A DNA stretch of 64,000 nucleotides from Riemerella columbina DSM 16469 (GTDB lineage: Bacteria; Bacteroidota; Bacteroidia; Flavobacteriales; Weeksellaceae), in the NCBI RefSeq assembly GCF_000374405.1, contig NZ_KB894218.1, positions 63,683 to 127,682 of the forward strand, in the 5' to 3' direction. Of the stretch, positions 43,496 through 51,826 are shown piece by piece; positions within the stretch are counted from its first letter, which is position 1; each line of letters starts with the position of its first letter. The notes under the pieces were generated by a model. The model worked only from the letters and a program-made list of their open reading frames with translations, made no database searches and was not told the DNA's origin. A program made the position numbers and the translations under genes.

Positions 43496-44434
43496 ATGAA
43501 GTTTTCAAAAGAATTAAAAGCGGGACTTATCGCCATATTAGCCATTGTAGGATTTGTATTTCTCTATCAATTTATGAAAGGGAAAAATATATTTTCTACG
43601 GACAATGTTTACTATGTAAAATACGATAATGTACAAGGTTTAGCAGCTTCGAGTCCAGTATCTATCAACGGGCTTAAAGTAGGTCAGGTAGAAAAAATAG
43701 AACCCTTAAAAGCTAAAGATGGGCGTCTTCACTTTTTAGTAAAAATTACAGTGGACGATGAGTTTGAATTTTCCAAAAAAACCACAGTAGAGATATTTGA
43801 ACCTGGATTGATGTCTGGAAAAGAGGCGAAACTTAATCTAGTATATGACGGTAGTCTTGCTAAAAATGGTGATACATTGGAGGGATCTTTGGAGCCTTCT
43901 CTATTTAATACATTGTCGTCCGAGGCTAGACCAGTAAAAGATAAACTGTCTGTTGTGCTTAGCCGATTGGATTCTACTTTAGTGAGTACTAACAAAATTG
44001 TGGATGAGCAAAATCGTAGAGAAATAAAATTGCTACTGGCCAATTTAAATTCTACCGTGAGTGCATTTAAAGAAACCTCTGCCCAAACCAACCGATTGTT
44101 GGCAAATAATGACCCAAAAATTCAACAAATGTTGGATAATGCGAATCTTGCGACAATAAGTGCCAGAACTACTTTGGATAAATATGGTAATGTGGCAGAT
44201 CGTGTAGATGTAGACGAACTCAATCGTACGATTAATAAATTGGGGGCAACCTCGGATAAATTGAATCATATCATTTCTGGTATCGAAAGAGGGGAAGGTT
44301 CGTTAGGTAAAATTACTAAAGACGAGCAGCTTTATAAAAACCTTAACCAGACTTCTGAAAACTTGAATAGTTTGATTGAAGATATAAAACATAATCCTAA
44401 AAAATACCTTAACATTTCTGTGTTCGGTAAGTAA
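43496..44434 (+). CDS. MCE/MlaD-family lipid-transport protein
   Basis: This 312-residue protein has one N-terminal membrane helix (about residues 8-26). An MCE domain follows (about 36-113; YDNVQGLAASSPVSINGLKVGQV). A long helical C-terminal part is rich in Asn, Thr and Leu and is predicted coiled coil. MlaD-like proteins form hexamers that carry phospholipid between inner and outer membrane. The usual MlaE permease and MlaF ATPase genes are not in the window. It is followed within 4 nt by an Fe-S oxidoreductase gene. Confidence 0.9.
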   Translation: MKFSKELKAGLIAILAIVGFVFLYQFMKGKNIFSTDNVYYVKYDNVQGLAASSPVSINGLKVGQVEKIEPLKAKDGRLHFLVKITVDDEFEFSKKTTVEIFEPGLMSGKEAKLNLVYDGSLAKNGDTLEGSLEPSLFNTLSSEARPVKDKLSVVLSRLDSTLVSTNKIVDEQNRREIKLLLANLNSTVSAFKETSAQTNRLLANNDPKIQQMLDNANLATISARTTLDKYGNVADRVDVDELNRTINKLGATSDKLNHIISGIERGEGSLGKITKDEQLYKNLNQTSENLNSLIEDIKHNPKKYLNISVFGK

Positions 44435-44437
44435 AAA

Positions 44438-45778
44438 ATGATGCAATATTTAGATAACATTTTTTTTCTGATATGTCTTATTATAGGCTTTGGGCTATTT
44501 GCCAAAAGTTTAAAAGAGATTTATAGAAACATTAAATTAGGGCAACCTATTGATAGAACGGATCATCCAAAGCAGCGTTGGGCAACCATGGCTCAAGTGG
44601 CATTAGGACAAAGCAAAATGACGAAGCGTCCTATTGCAGGGTTTCTTCATATATTGGTGTATGTAGGGTTTGTCATCATCAATCTAGAAATGATAGAAAT
44701 TGTAGTGGATGGTTTGTTTGGAACGCATCGTTTTCTAGCAAGTATAATAGGTGAAACTTTATACCAAGGTTTTACAGCTACGCTAGAGGTTATGGCACTA
44801 TTGGTAGTCTTCGCCGTAGTGGCCTTTTTTATCCGTAGAAATGCGATGCATATCCGCAGATTTGATATGAAGGAAATGTTTGGCTGGCCGAAAGAAGATG
44901 CCAATTGGATTCTCGTGATAGAATTTGTATTAATGTTGGCATTTTTTACCATGAATGCTTCGGATTTTATTTTACAAACTCGAGGGGCGGAAGGCTATCA
45001 CCATCATGGTTATTTCCCAATCAGCGAAAATTTTATAGCACCTTTCTTTGAAGTGTTTAGTTTTAATAATGGTTTCCTTGTTTTTATGGAAAGAGGGGCA
45101 TGGTGGTTCCACATTATCGGGGTTTTATTCTTTATGAATTACCTTTATTATTCTAAGCACTTGCATATTTTATTAGCCTTCCCAAATACATGGTTTGCAA
45201 ATCTTAAACCTAAAGGAGAGTTTAATAATTTACAAGCAGTAACCAACGAAATCAAGTTGATGATGGATCCTAATGCTGACCCTTATGCCGTACCTGCGGA
45301 AGGAACGGAGCCACCAGCAAAATTTGGTGCAGAAGATGTTTTTGACTTAAACCAAGTTCAGTTGCTGAATGCTTATACTTGTACCGAGTGTGGGCGTTGT
45401 ACCGCTAACTGCCCAGCAAATATTACAGGGAAAAAATTATCACCGCGTAGAATTATGATGGCAACGCGTGACAGGCTAGAGGAAGTGGGAAGAAACATCA
45501 ATAAAAATGGAAAATTTGTAGATGATGGCAAAAAATTGCTAGATGACCATATTTCCCGAGAAGAAATTTGGGCGTGTACTACTTGTAATGCGTGTGTGGA
45601 AGCTTGTCCAGTATTGATAGACCCACTGTCCATTATTTTTGAGATGAGAAGATTCTTAGTGATGGAGCAATCGGCGGCACCGCAAGAATTAAACTTGATG
45701 ATGACCAATGTAGAAAATAATGCCGCACCTTGGCAGTATAATCAGGCAGATAGGTTGAACTGGGCATCAGAATCGTAA
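44438..45778 (+). CDS. membrane-bound Fe-S oxidoreductase subunit (HdrC/NarI-like fusion)
   Basis: This 446-residue protein has an N-terminal membrane part with about six helices (residues 5-255). A soluble domain with two [4Fe-4S] motifs follows: CTECGRCTANCP starting near residue 315 and CTTCNACVEACP starting near residue 380. The layout suits electron transfer between quinone and a soluble partner. The next gene, a CCG-domain protein, is the likely partner. The actual donor and acceptor are unknown. It starts 4 nt after the MCE gene. Confidence 0.88.
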   Translation: MMQYLDNIFFLICLIIGFGLFAKSLKEIYRNIKLGQPIDRTDHPKQRWATMAQVALGQSKMTKRPIAGFLHILVYVGFVIINLEMIEIVVDGLFGTHRFLASIIGETLYQGFTATLEVMALLVVFAVVAFFIRRNAMHIRRFDMKEMFGWPKEDANWILVIEFVLMLAFFTMNASDFILQTRGAEGYHHHGYFPISENFIAPFFEVFSFNNGFLVFMERGAWWFHIIGVLFFMNYLYYSKHLHILLAFPNTWFANLKPKGEFNNLQAVTNEIKLMMDPNADPYAVPAEGTEPPAKFGAEDVFDLNQVQLLNAYTCTECGRCTANCPANITGKKLSPRRIMMATRDRLEEVGRNINKNGKFVDDGKKLLDDHISREEIWACTTCNACVEACPVLIDPLSIIFEMRRFLVMEQSAAPQELNLMMTNVENNAAPWQYNQADRLNWASES

Positions 45779-45834
45779 TTTATGGATAGGCTTTTCAGAA
45801 GCCATCAACACTAAATTCTTTAAAAAAGAACATT

Positions 45835-46620
45835 ATGGATTTCACTATAAAAACAATGGCAGACTATGCCGCAGAAGGTAAAGCCCCCGAAGTTTTATTT
45901 TGGGTGGGCTGTGCGGGGAGTTTCGACGATAGAGCAAAAAAAATTACCCGAGCTTTTTGTAAAATTTTAAACCATATTGGGGTAGAGTTTGCCGTATTAG
46001 GTCAGGAGGAAAGTTGTACTGGCGACCCTGCAAAGCGAGCAGGCAATGAGTTCGTGTTCCAAATGATGGCCATGACCAATATTGAAATATTAAATGCTTA
46101 CGAGGTAAAAAAAATTGTAACGGCATGTCCACATTGTTTTAATACGCTTAAAAACGAATATCCAAATCTTGGAGGACATTATGAAGTGCTACACCATACC
46201 CAGTTTTTACACCAGCTGATGGAAAGTGGTAAACTTAAAGTAGAAGGAGGGAAGTTTTTAGGTAAAAAAATCACATTCCACGACCCTTGCTATCTTGGTA
46301 GAGCCAATGATGAATATGAAGCGCCAAGAGAATTATTAGAAAAGTTAGACGCTGAGTTGGTAGAAATGAAGCGTTGTAAACAAAATGGCTTATGCTGTGG
46401 TGCAGGTGGGGCACAAATGTTTAAAGAACCAGAGAAAGGCAAGAAAGATATTAACATCGAAAGAACCGAAGAAGCGTTGGCTAAAAATCCGGAAATTATC
46501 GCTACGGGTTGTCCATTTTGTAATACGATGATGACCGATGGGGTAAAATATTTTAATAAAAATACCGAAGTTGCGGTAAAAGATATTGTAGAACTTTTAG
46601 CAGAAGCAGAAGATTTATAA
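45835..46620 (+). CDS. CCG-domain Fe-S oxidoreductase subunit (HdrB/LutA-like)
   Basis: This 261-residue protein has two cysteine-rich CCG-type domains: a VGCAGSFD opening with TACPHCFNTLKNEYP, and HDPCYLGRAND with GLCCGAGGAQMF and TGCPFCNTMM. Such domains hold unusual Fe-S clusters in heterodisulfide reductase B and in glycolate or lactate oxidase subunits. It is paired with the membrane Fe-S protein before it. The pair is widespread in Bacteroidota but its substrate is not settled. The start is ATG at 45835. Confidence 0.9.
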   Translation: MDFTIKTMADYAAEGKAPEVLFWVGCAGSFDDRAKKITRAFCKILNHIGVEFAVLGQEESCTGDPAKRAGNEFVFQMMAMTNIEILNAYEVKKIVTACPHCFNTLKNEYPNLGGHYEVLHHTQFLHQLMESGKLKVEGGKFLGKKITFHDPCYLGRANDEYEAPRELLEKLDAELVEMKRCKQNGLCCGAGGAQMFKEPEKGKKDINIERTEEALAKNPEIIATGCPFCNTMMTDGVKYFNKNTEVAVKDIVELLAEAEDL

Positions 46621-46636
46621 CCTAAAAATTAATCCA

Positions 46637-47131
46637 ATGAAAATAGAATCCTCAGAGGTAGTGGAAACCAATGATTATAGAGTGTTGATATATCCAGCCT
46701 CTAGACCATTTACCCCAAAAGAAAGTAAGGCGATTACCGAAAAATTATTTGATTTTTTATCCACTTGGGCTGCCCATGGGAAACCATTGTCTTCATCTTT
46801 TAAAATTGATAAAAACCAGTTTATTGTCATTACTATTGATGAGGAAAAAGAGGTGGCTTCGGGATGTTCTATTGATGCACTAAACGCAGTAATGAGAGAG
46901 ATAGATGCGGAATATAATCTGGGTTTATTTGACAGGATGAAAGCGTGTTTTATAGAACAAGGGGAGCTAAAAACAATGACCTTGCAAGATTTCCGCTCTG
47001 CTTTAAAAGAAGGAAGATTATCTCACGATATTGAAGTATTTGATTTTTCTAAATCTACTTATGTTGCGTATCTTTCTGATTTTTTACTGCCACTAAAGAG
47101 AAGTTGGGCTGGCATCTATGTGGATGCCTAG
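46637..47131 (+). CDS. conserved protein of unknown function (164 aa), often mislabelled ABC transporter ATPase
   Basis: This soluble alpha/beta protein begins MKIESSEVVETNDYRVLIYPASRPF. There is no Walker A (GxxGxGKS/T), no Walker B and no ABC signature. The database label often seen for its family therefore lacks sequence support here. It lies 16 nt after the Fe-S pair in the same direction, which suggests a link with that complex. Its last 39 nt overlap the convergent membrane-protein gene. Confidence 0.75.
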   Translation: MKIESSEVVETNDYRVLIYPASRPFTPKESKAITEKLFDFLSTWAAHGKPLSSSFKIDKNQFIVITIDEEKEVASGCSIDALNAVMREIDAEYNLGLFDRMKACFIEQGELKTMTLQDFRSALKEGRLSHDIEVFDFSKSTYVAYLSDFLLPLKRSWAGIYVDA

Positions 47132-47983
47132 TCTCTTGGCGAAGCGTTTCCACTGTCTTGCAGAAATAAATAATAAGGCGAGTACCCAAATTTCTACAAA
47201 TAGCGTATCTGAGAAAAAATATAACAATAAATGTAATCCTACGATGCCCCAACCTAAAAAGGCATCGTATTTTTTTGTTAAAAATCCTATAAAGTATAAA
47301 CCTTCAAATAAAAACACCAGTTTATCACCGATATTTAAAATCCAAGGATGGTCTATAAAGAAAAGATAGCATTGCGTTAAAACACTATCAGGATTAGTAT
47401 AAATAAACCAAGATTGGTTGTCTTTAAATACCATTTCCCCAAACCTTGGCATAAACATAGAGCGGTGAAAAATTTTCCATAGAAAGGCGGAAAAGTAAAC
47501 CCAGCATGCGTAATATCTTAGCCCTTCCCACATAAGGTTGAAATTGATTGGTTTCTTAACAAAAAAGATAAATCCTACAATAATAAGTCCTTTTAAATAG
47601 CTTGAAGGGAAACCAATATTAGAATTAAACCCAATCGCATATACACAAAATAAAAGGTAAAAAATGACCGAAAAAACTCTCTTTTTAACCCAAATAAAAC
47701 TTAATACTAAAAACAGAAATAAAAGAACATTAAAAATAATGCTATAAGTGTAATTTTCGAATACAATGGTATTAAGCCCTAATTGGTTATAAAGTTCAAG
47801 AACGATATCATTAGCAGAGATTTGAAAACTAGGGTTCATCATCTGGAAACTCAAAGTAGAAGAGTAAAATCTAAATAATAAAGATCCTAGAAAAAACAAT
47901 AATACCGTTCTTTTGATAAAAGATTGGTAAAGTGCTAAATTTCGAATAGGATTACTTTGAGACGGAAAATATTTTTTTAACAT
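47093..47983 (-). CDS. polytopic membrane protein of unknown function (296 aa)
   Basis: The protein has seven or eight hydrophobic segments. It has aromatic-rich loops (RYYACWVYFSAFLWKIFHRS) and the loop NQSWFIYTNP. The outline is like the HTTM (vitamin-K-carboxylase-like) membrane family, but I see no decisive motif. It overlaps the convergent gene by 39 nt at the 3' end. Its 5' end overlaps the upstream gene by 32 nt, so the two minus-strand genes are translated together. Confidence 0.75.
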   Translation of the reverse strand: MLKKYFPSQSNPIRNLALYQSFIKRTVLLFFLGSLLFRFYSSTLSFQMMNPSFQISANDIVLELYNQLGLNTIVFENYTYSIIFNVLLFLFLVLSFIWVKKRVFSVIFYLLFCVYAIGFNSNIGFPSSYLKGLIIVGFIFFVKKPINFNLMWEGLRYYACWVYFSAFLWKIFHRSMFMPRFGEMVFKDNQSWFIYTNPDSVLTQCYLFFIDHPWILNIGDKLVFLFEGLYFIGFLTKKYDAFLGWGIVGLHLLLYFFSDTLFVEIWVLALLFISARQWKRFAKRLGIHIDASPTSL

Positions 47984-48461
47984 GTTTTAAAGTCATTTGG
48001 TTATGTTCGTTGTAATGAACGGTTACTTTATAAAAACTAATGCTATCCAGAGGCTGGTGCTCTATTTGTTCTACATATCTCAATAGCCATTTAGGATATT
48101 CCGTGATGAAATGATTAGAATTAAGAGGGTAAATTTTACCATAAAAACTGGTGTTTTCTACCGAATGCGAGCGGTGGAGTTGTTCTGAAAATACTTCTCT
48201 GGCTCTGCTTGAATAAAAAATACCAATTCTTTTATGATGATTCCATAGTTCAGGATGATTAAACAATTGATTATCGTTTTTCTTGATGATGTAAAATGAA
48301 AAATCATCTTGGATAGGGACTTTTGCCGAGTACATGGTATATATAAAAAATGGCGTACTAGCTACTCTAAATACATGCGTGAGTAATGTAATGACGATGA
48401 AAACGCAAAAGAATACAAATAACTTAGGCGATTTTCGCTGGGTTTTTTGTAGAAAGTTCAT
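47952..48461 (-). CDS. membrane-anchored protein of unknown function (169 aa)
   Basis: The protein has one hydrophobic segment (about residues 15-38) after a basic N-terminus, then a soluble part probably outside the cytoplasm. I do not recognise the family. It overlaps the polytopic membrane-protein gene by 32 nt and is likely its partner. It is divergent from the flippase gene, with which it shares a 39-bp upstream region. Confidence 0.7.
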   Translation of the reverse strand: MNFLQKTQRKSPKLFVFFCVFIVITLLTHVFRVASTPFFIYTMYSAKVPIQDDFSFYIIKKNDNQLFNHPELWNHHKRIGIFYSSRAREVFSEQLHRSHSVENTSFYGKIYPLNSNHFITEYPKWLLRYVEQIEHQPLDSISFYKVTVHYNEHNQMTLKHVKKIFSVSK

Positions 48462-48500
48462 AGAAAAACTTAAATTTGTCTTTGTAAAAGTAAATAAAAT

Positions 48501-49763
48501 TTGCCAATAAAGAAACTATACCGTGAGAATTTTCAATTTCTCTACTCATTTTTCCAAAATCAAGGGTTTTGGATGGCTCTTGCACTTGCAATTTCTAAAT
48601 TGAGTTTTTTTGCCATTAATATTTTTATCGCTCGTTTTTTAAGCAAAGAAGATTTAGGGCTTATTTTTAGGGCTCAGAATGTTATTGGCTTTTTTATTCC
48701 TTTTGTGGGATTGGGAACTTATCAGGGCTTACTCAAGTTTGGGAGTGCATTATCCGATAAAAAAGCATTTGAAAATTTAGAAGATTACTCATTTTACAGA
48801 GGTATTCTGGGACAATTTTTTATTAATATAGTATTGTTTTTATTTTCATTTGCGTTATTCCGTCATGAGATGGCTTTATTTCAAATGATTGCTTGGTTTT
48901 CAATACGGCTGTTTGGGTTGTATTTAGTAGAAATTTATAAGGCATCTTCAAGAGCGAGGTTTCAAAATAAATCCTTTGCCATACAGGATATTGTCGTAAG
49001 TTTAGCCAGCCTTATTTTAGTCTTGATATTTGTTAATATTTGGGGTGTATCGGGATATATTGCGGCGATGTGCATAGCACCATTTAGTATTTTGTTTTTT
49101 GGGATAAAGACGATTAACCCTCAAATAAAATTAACCGCCTTGCCCTTAAAGCAGTTATGGAAGTTTAATATACCAACAGCTGCGGCTAGTTTACTTCACC
49201 AATTGTTTGTTTTAACAGATATTTTTTTAATCAGTATTTTATTTTCCGAAAATCAATTGGCAGAATATAAAACTGCATCGTTGATTCCTTTTAATATGAT
49301 TTTTTTATCTATTTTATTTATCCAAACAGACTATGCACAGTTATGTAAAAATCATCATAATCGAAAGTATATAACCCAATATATTAAACGCTTTTTAATG
49401 CTTTTTATTCCGATTGCTATTGTCATTCTGTTGGGGGGGATTTATTTTTCGGATTATATTATGAGCATTTTTGGTGATAAATATAGAAATGCGACGCCTT
49501 TATTTAATATTTTCTTAGTATCTGCTATTGTAGGAATGCTCATTAGAACGCCATTTAGCAATTTTTTATTTGCTATTGCTAAAACCAAAGCCCACTTATT
49601 GATATCATTATTATCGGTACTATTGCTTGGGGTGTTAATATGGATTATTGCACCTAAATATGGACTAGAAGGTGGCGCCTATGCACAAGCATTAGCCACT
49701 TTAGTATCAGGGATTCTACACGCTTCTATATTTTTATATTATCTTTTTAAAATGAAAAAATAA
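48501..49763 (+). CDS. polysaccharide flippase-like membrane protein (MATE/Wzx superfamily)
   Basis: This 420-residue protein has about twelve to fourteen transmembrane segments. The N-terminal pattern (FWMALALAISKLSFFAINIFIARFLSKEDLGLIFRAQN) is that of the polysaccharide-synthesis flippase family, which moves lipid-linked glycans across the inner membrane. No glycan genes lie next to it here. The start proposed is TTG at 48501; the first ATG (48573) would lose the cytosolic N-terminus and part of helix 1. Confidence 0.85.
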   Translation: MPIKKLYRENFQFLYSFFQNQGFWMALALAISKLSFFAINIFIARFLSKEDLGLIFRAQNVIGFFIPFVGLGTYQGLLKFGSALSDKKAFENLEDYSFYRGILGQFFINIVLFLFSFALFRHEMALFQMIAWFSIRLFGLYLVEIYKASSRARFQNKSFAIQDIVVSLASLILVLIFVNIWGVSGYIAAMCIAPFSILFFGIKTINPQIKLTALPLKQLWKFNIPTAAASLLHQLFVLTDIFLISILFSENQLAEYKTASLIPFNMIFLSILFIQTDYAQLCKNHHNRKYITQYIKRFLMLFIPIAIVILLGGIYFSDYIMSIFGDKYRNATPLFNIFLVSAIVGMLIRTPFSNFLFAIAKTKAHLLISLLSVLLLGVLIWIIAPKYGLEGGAYAQALATLVSGILHASIFLYYLFKMKK

Positions 49764-49825
49764 GATAGATTATTGATGGACAACTTCCGTTTGAAATTTG
49801 GTATCAACACTATATTGAAAATTCG

Positions 49826-49833
49826 TAAATTTG
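49826..49833 (+). promoter_or_regulatory. -7 box (TAAATTTG) for the lipoprotein gene at 49838
   Basis: The box ends 4 nt before the ATG. The transcript is predicted to begin at or within a few bases of the start codon. Confidence 0.58.
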
Positions 49834-49837
49834 TAGA

Positions 49838-50341
49838 ATGAAACAATGGATTGCCTTACTTTTAATTTTATGTCTGTGTGCTTGCCGAGGTAATGAGGAT
49901 ACGATACAGGAAATAGACCAAACGCTTCAGATTTTTGTAAAAAATTCTGCGGGCGAAGATTTACTCCACCCTAAAACATCCAATTATTTCTTTAGTTATA
50001 CCATTGATGACTTGGGTGGGCAATACAGCAAAGTGCCAATCCGTTCGGGATATACCACGATGGTGAATAAGGATTCTATCTATTATATTCAGTACATTGC
50101 CGGAGCTACTAGAAACCTTAAAGATTCCATCAGTCCAGATTTAAAATATTATACCTCTGATATCTCTATCACTTGGAATAAAAAGGTAAATGATAGTGTA
50201 ACCCAAAGTACTACGGATACGCTGAATATCTTATACCAATGGAAACCAGAACGCTTTGCAATACAAGAGGTTTTTGTAAATAAAACGAAAGTATTTGAAA
50301 AACAACAAGGTAAAGATAATACTGTTACAATCGTAAAATAA
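49838..50341 (+). CDS. lipoprotein of unknown function (167 aa)
   Basis: The signal peptide ends in a lipobox with Cys16 (CLCAC). The mature domain (about 140 residues) is predicted mostly beta, with pieces such as LQIFVKNSAGEDLLHP and DISITWNKKVNDSV. I do not recognise a named family. It may sit in the outer membrane. It has its own promoter with an almost absent leader and lies just before serS, which also has its own promoter. Confidence 0.78.
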   Translation: MKQWIALLLILCLCACRGNEDTIQEIDQTLQIFVKNSAGEDLLHPKTSNYFFSYTIDDLGGQYSKVPIRSGYTTMVNKDSIYYIQYIAGATRNLKDSISPDLKYYTSDISITWNKKVNDSVTQSTTDTLNILYQWKPERFAIQEVFVNKTKVFEKQQGKDNTVTIVK

Positions 50342-50345
50342 TCAC

Positions 50346-50353
50346 TAACTTTG
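50346..50353 (+). promoter_or_regulatory. -7 box (TAACTTTG) for serS
   Basis: An exact TAnnTTTG box lies 27 bp before the ATG at 50381. Confidence 0.62.
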
Positions 50354-50380
50354 TAAAAATAAAATTAATCAACGCTACTT

Positions 50381-51652
50381 ATGTTACAAGTTCAATTTTT
50401 AAGAGACCAAAAACAGCGTGTGCTGGAAGGGCTCGCCAAAAGAAATTTTAAAGAGAGCCACCTCGTGGAAGAAGCCATCACCGCCGATGACGAACGCAAG
50501 AAAATTCAGTATGAACTGGATGAGAATTTGGCACAGATGAATAAAATTTCCAAGGAAATTGGACAGTTGATGAAGCAAGGTAAAAAAGAAGAAGCCGAGC
50601 AAGCAAAAGCTCAAACTGGGACTTATAAGCAAAAATCTCAAGAGCTTCAGCAACAATTAAAGGATAAAGAGGAGCAACTGGCTCAGATATTATATCAAAT
50701 TCCTAATATCCCTTGCGATTTGGTAAAAGCTGGTGTTGCTGCGGAAGATAATGAAGTGGTGTACCAGTCTCAAGAGGAGTTTGCGATGGATGACTCAGCA
50801 AAGCCACACTGGGAATTGGCAAAAGACTACAACCTCATTGATTTTGAATTAGGTGTAAAGATTGCAGGTGCTGGTTTCCCAGTTTATTTGGGTAAGGGAG
50901 CAAGATTGCAGCGTGCGTTGGTTCAGTTTTTCTTAGATAAAAATACCGATGCAGGTTACTTAGAAGTAAATCCACCTCATGTGGTTAATGAAGCATCAGG
51001 ATATGGTACGGGACAATTGCCAGATAAGGAGGGACAAATGTATTTTATTAATGAAGATAATTTGTATCTAATTCCTACGGCGGAGGTGCCTGTGACTAAT
51101 ATTTATAGAGGTACCATTTTAGAAGATAAAGATTTACCAATTAAAAACACGGCGTTTTCTCAGTGCTATCGTAGAGAAGCAGGGAGCTATGGCGCACATG
51201 TAAGAGGTTTAAATAGATTGCATCAATTTGAAAAGGTGGAAATTGTACGCCTAGAAAAACCAGAGCATTCTTATGCGGCATTAGATGAAATGGTAGCACA
51301 TGTAAAGTCTATTCTAGAAGATTTAGAATTGCCGTTTAGAATTCTTCGTTTGTGTGGTGGTGATATGGGCTTTACTTCGGCATTAACTTACGATTTTGAA
51401 GTTTGGAGTGCAGCACAGCAAAAGTGGCTAGAAGTTTCTTCAGTTTCTAATTTTGAAAATTTCCAAGCCAATCGTTTGAAATGTCGATATAAATCTGGTG
51501 ACCAAAAACCTCAGTTGGTACATACGCTAAACGGTTCTGCCATGGCATTGCCAAGAATTATGGCTGCATTGCTAGAAAACAATCAAACCGAAAATAGCAT
51601 CCGTATTCCAGAAAAATTAAGGGCTTACACTCGATTTGATGAGATTAAATAA
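50381..51652 (+). CDS. serS: seryl-tRNA synthetase
   Basis: This 423-residue class II synthetase charges tRNA-Ser and tRNA-Sec. Residues 1-105 form the antiparallel coiled-coil tRNA arm (rich in Lys, Glu and Gln). The catalytic core has TAEVPVTNIYRG, motif 2 (FSQCYRREAGSYGAHVRGLNRLHQFEKVE) and motif 3 (HTLNGSAMALPRIMAALLENNQ). Length matches the family. It is a single-gene transcript ending in a strong hairpin. Confidence 0.97.
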   Translation: MLQVQFLRDQKQRVLEGLAKRNFKESHLVEEAITADDERKKIQYELDENLAQMNKISKEIGQLMKQGKKEEAEQAKAQTGTYKQKSQELQQQLKDKEEQLAQILYQIPNIPCDLVKAGVAAEDNEVVYQSQEEFAMDDSAKPHWELAKDYNLIDFELGVKIAGAGFPVYLGKGARLQRALVQFFLDKNTDAGYLEVNPPHVVNEASGYGTGQLPDKEGQMYFINEDNLYLIPTAEVPVTNIYRGTILEDKDLPIKNTAFSQCYRREAGSYGAHVRGLNRLHQFEKVEIVRLEKPEHSYAALDEMVAHVKSILEDLELPFRILRLCGGDMGFTSALTYDFEVWSAAQQKWLEVSSVSNFENFQANRLKCRYKSGDQKPQLVHTLNGSAMALPRIMAALLENNQTENSIRIPEKLRAYTRFDEIK

Positions 51653-51672
51653 GACTTCAATAATAATTATAT

Positions 51673-51710
51673 AATAAAGTGCCTACATAATGAGGCACTT
51701 TATTTTTTTA
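51673..51710 (+). terminator. terminator after serS
   Basis: AATAAAGTGCCT pairs perfectly with AGGCACTTTATT around ACATAATG, followed by a T-run. Confidence 0.85.
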
Positions 51711-51757
51711 TCCAAATCAAAAAATATTTCATTCTGCCATTTTGACATTAATTTTAG

Positions 51758-51765
51758 TATATTTG
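51758..51765 (+). promoter_or_regulatory. -7 box (TATATTTG) for miaB
   Basis: An exact TAnnTTTG box sits between the serS terminator and miaB. It would give a leader of about 57 nt to the preferred GTG start. Confidence 0.6.
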
Positions 51766-51826
51766 CATATTAAAACCTATACTTAAGGTGTGGGATTTTA
51801 GATTTATCTTAAAGAATATCAGTACT

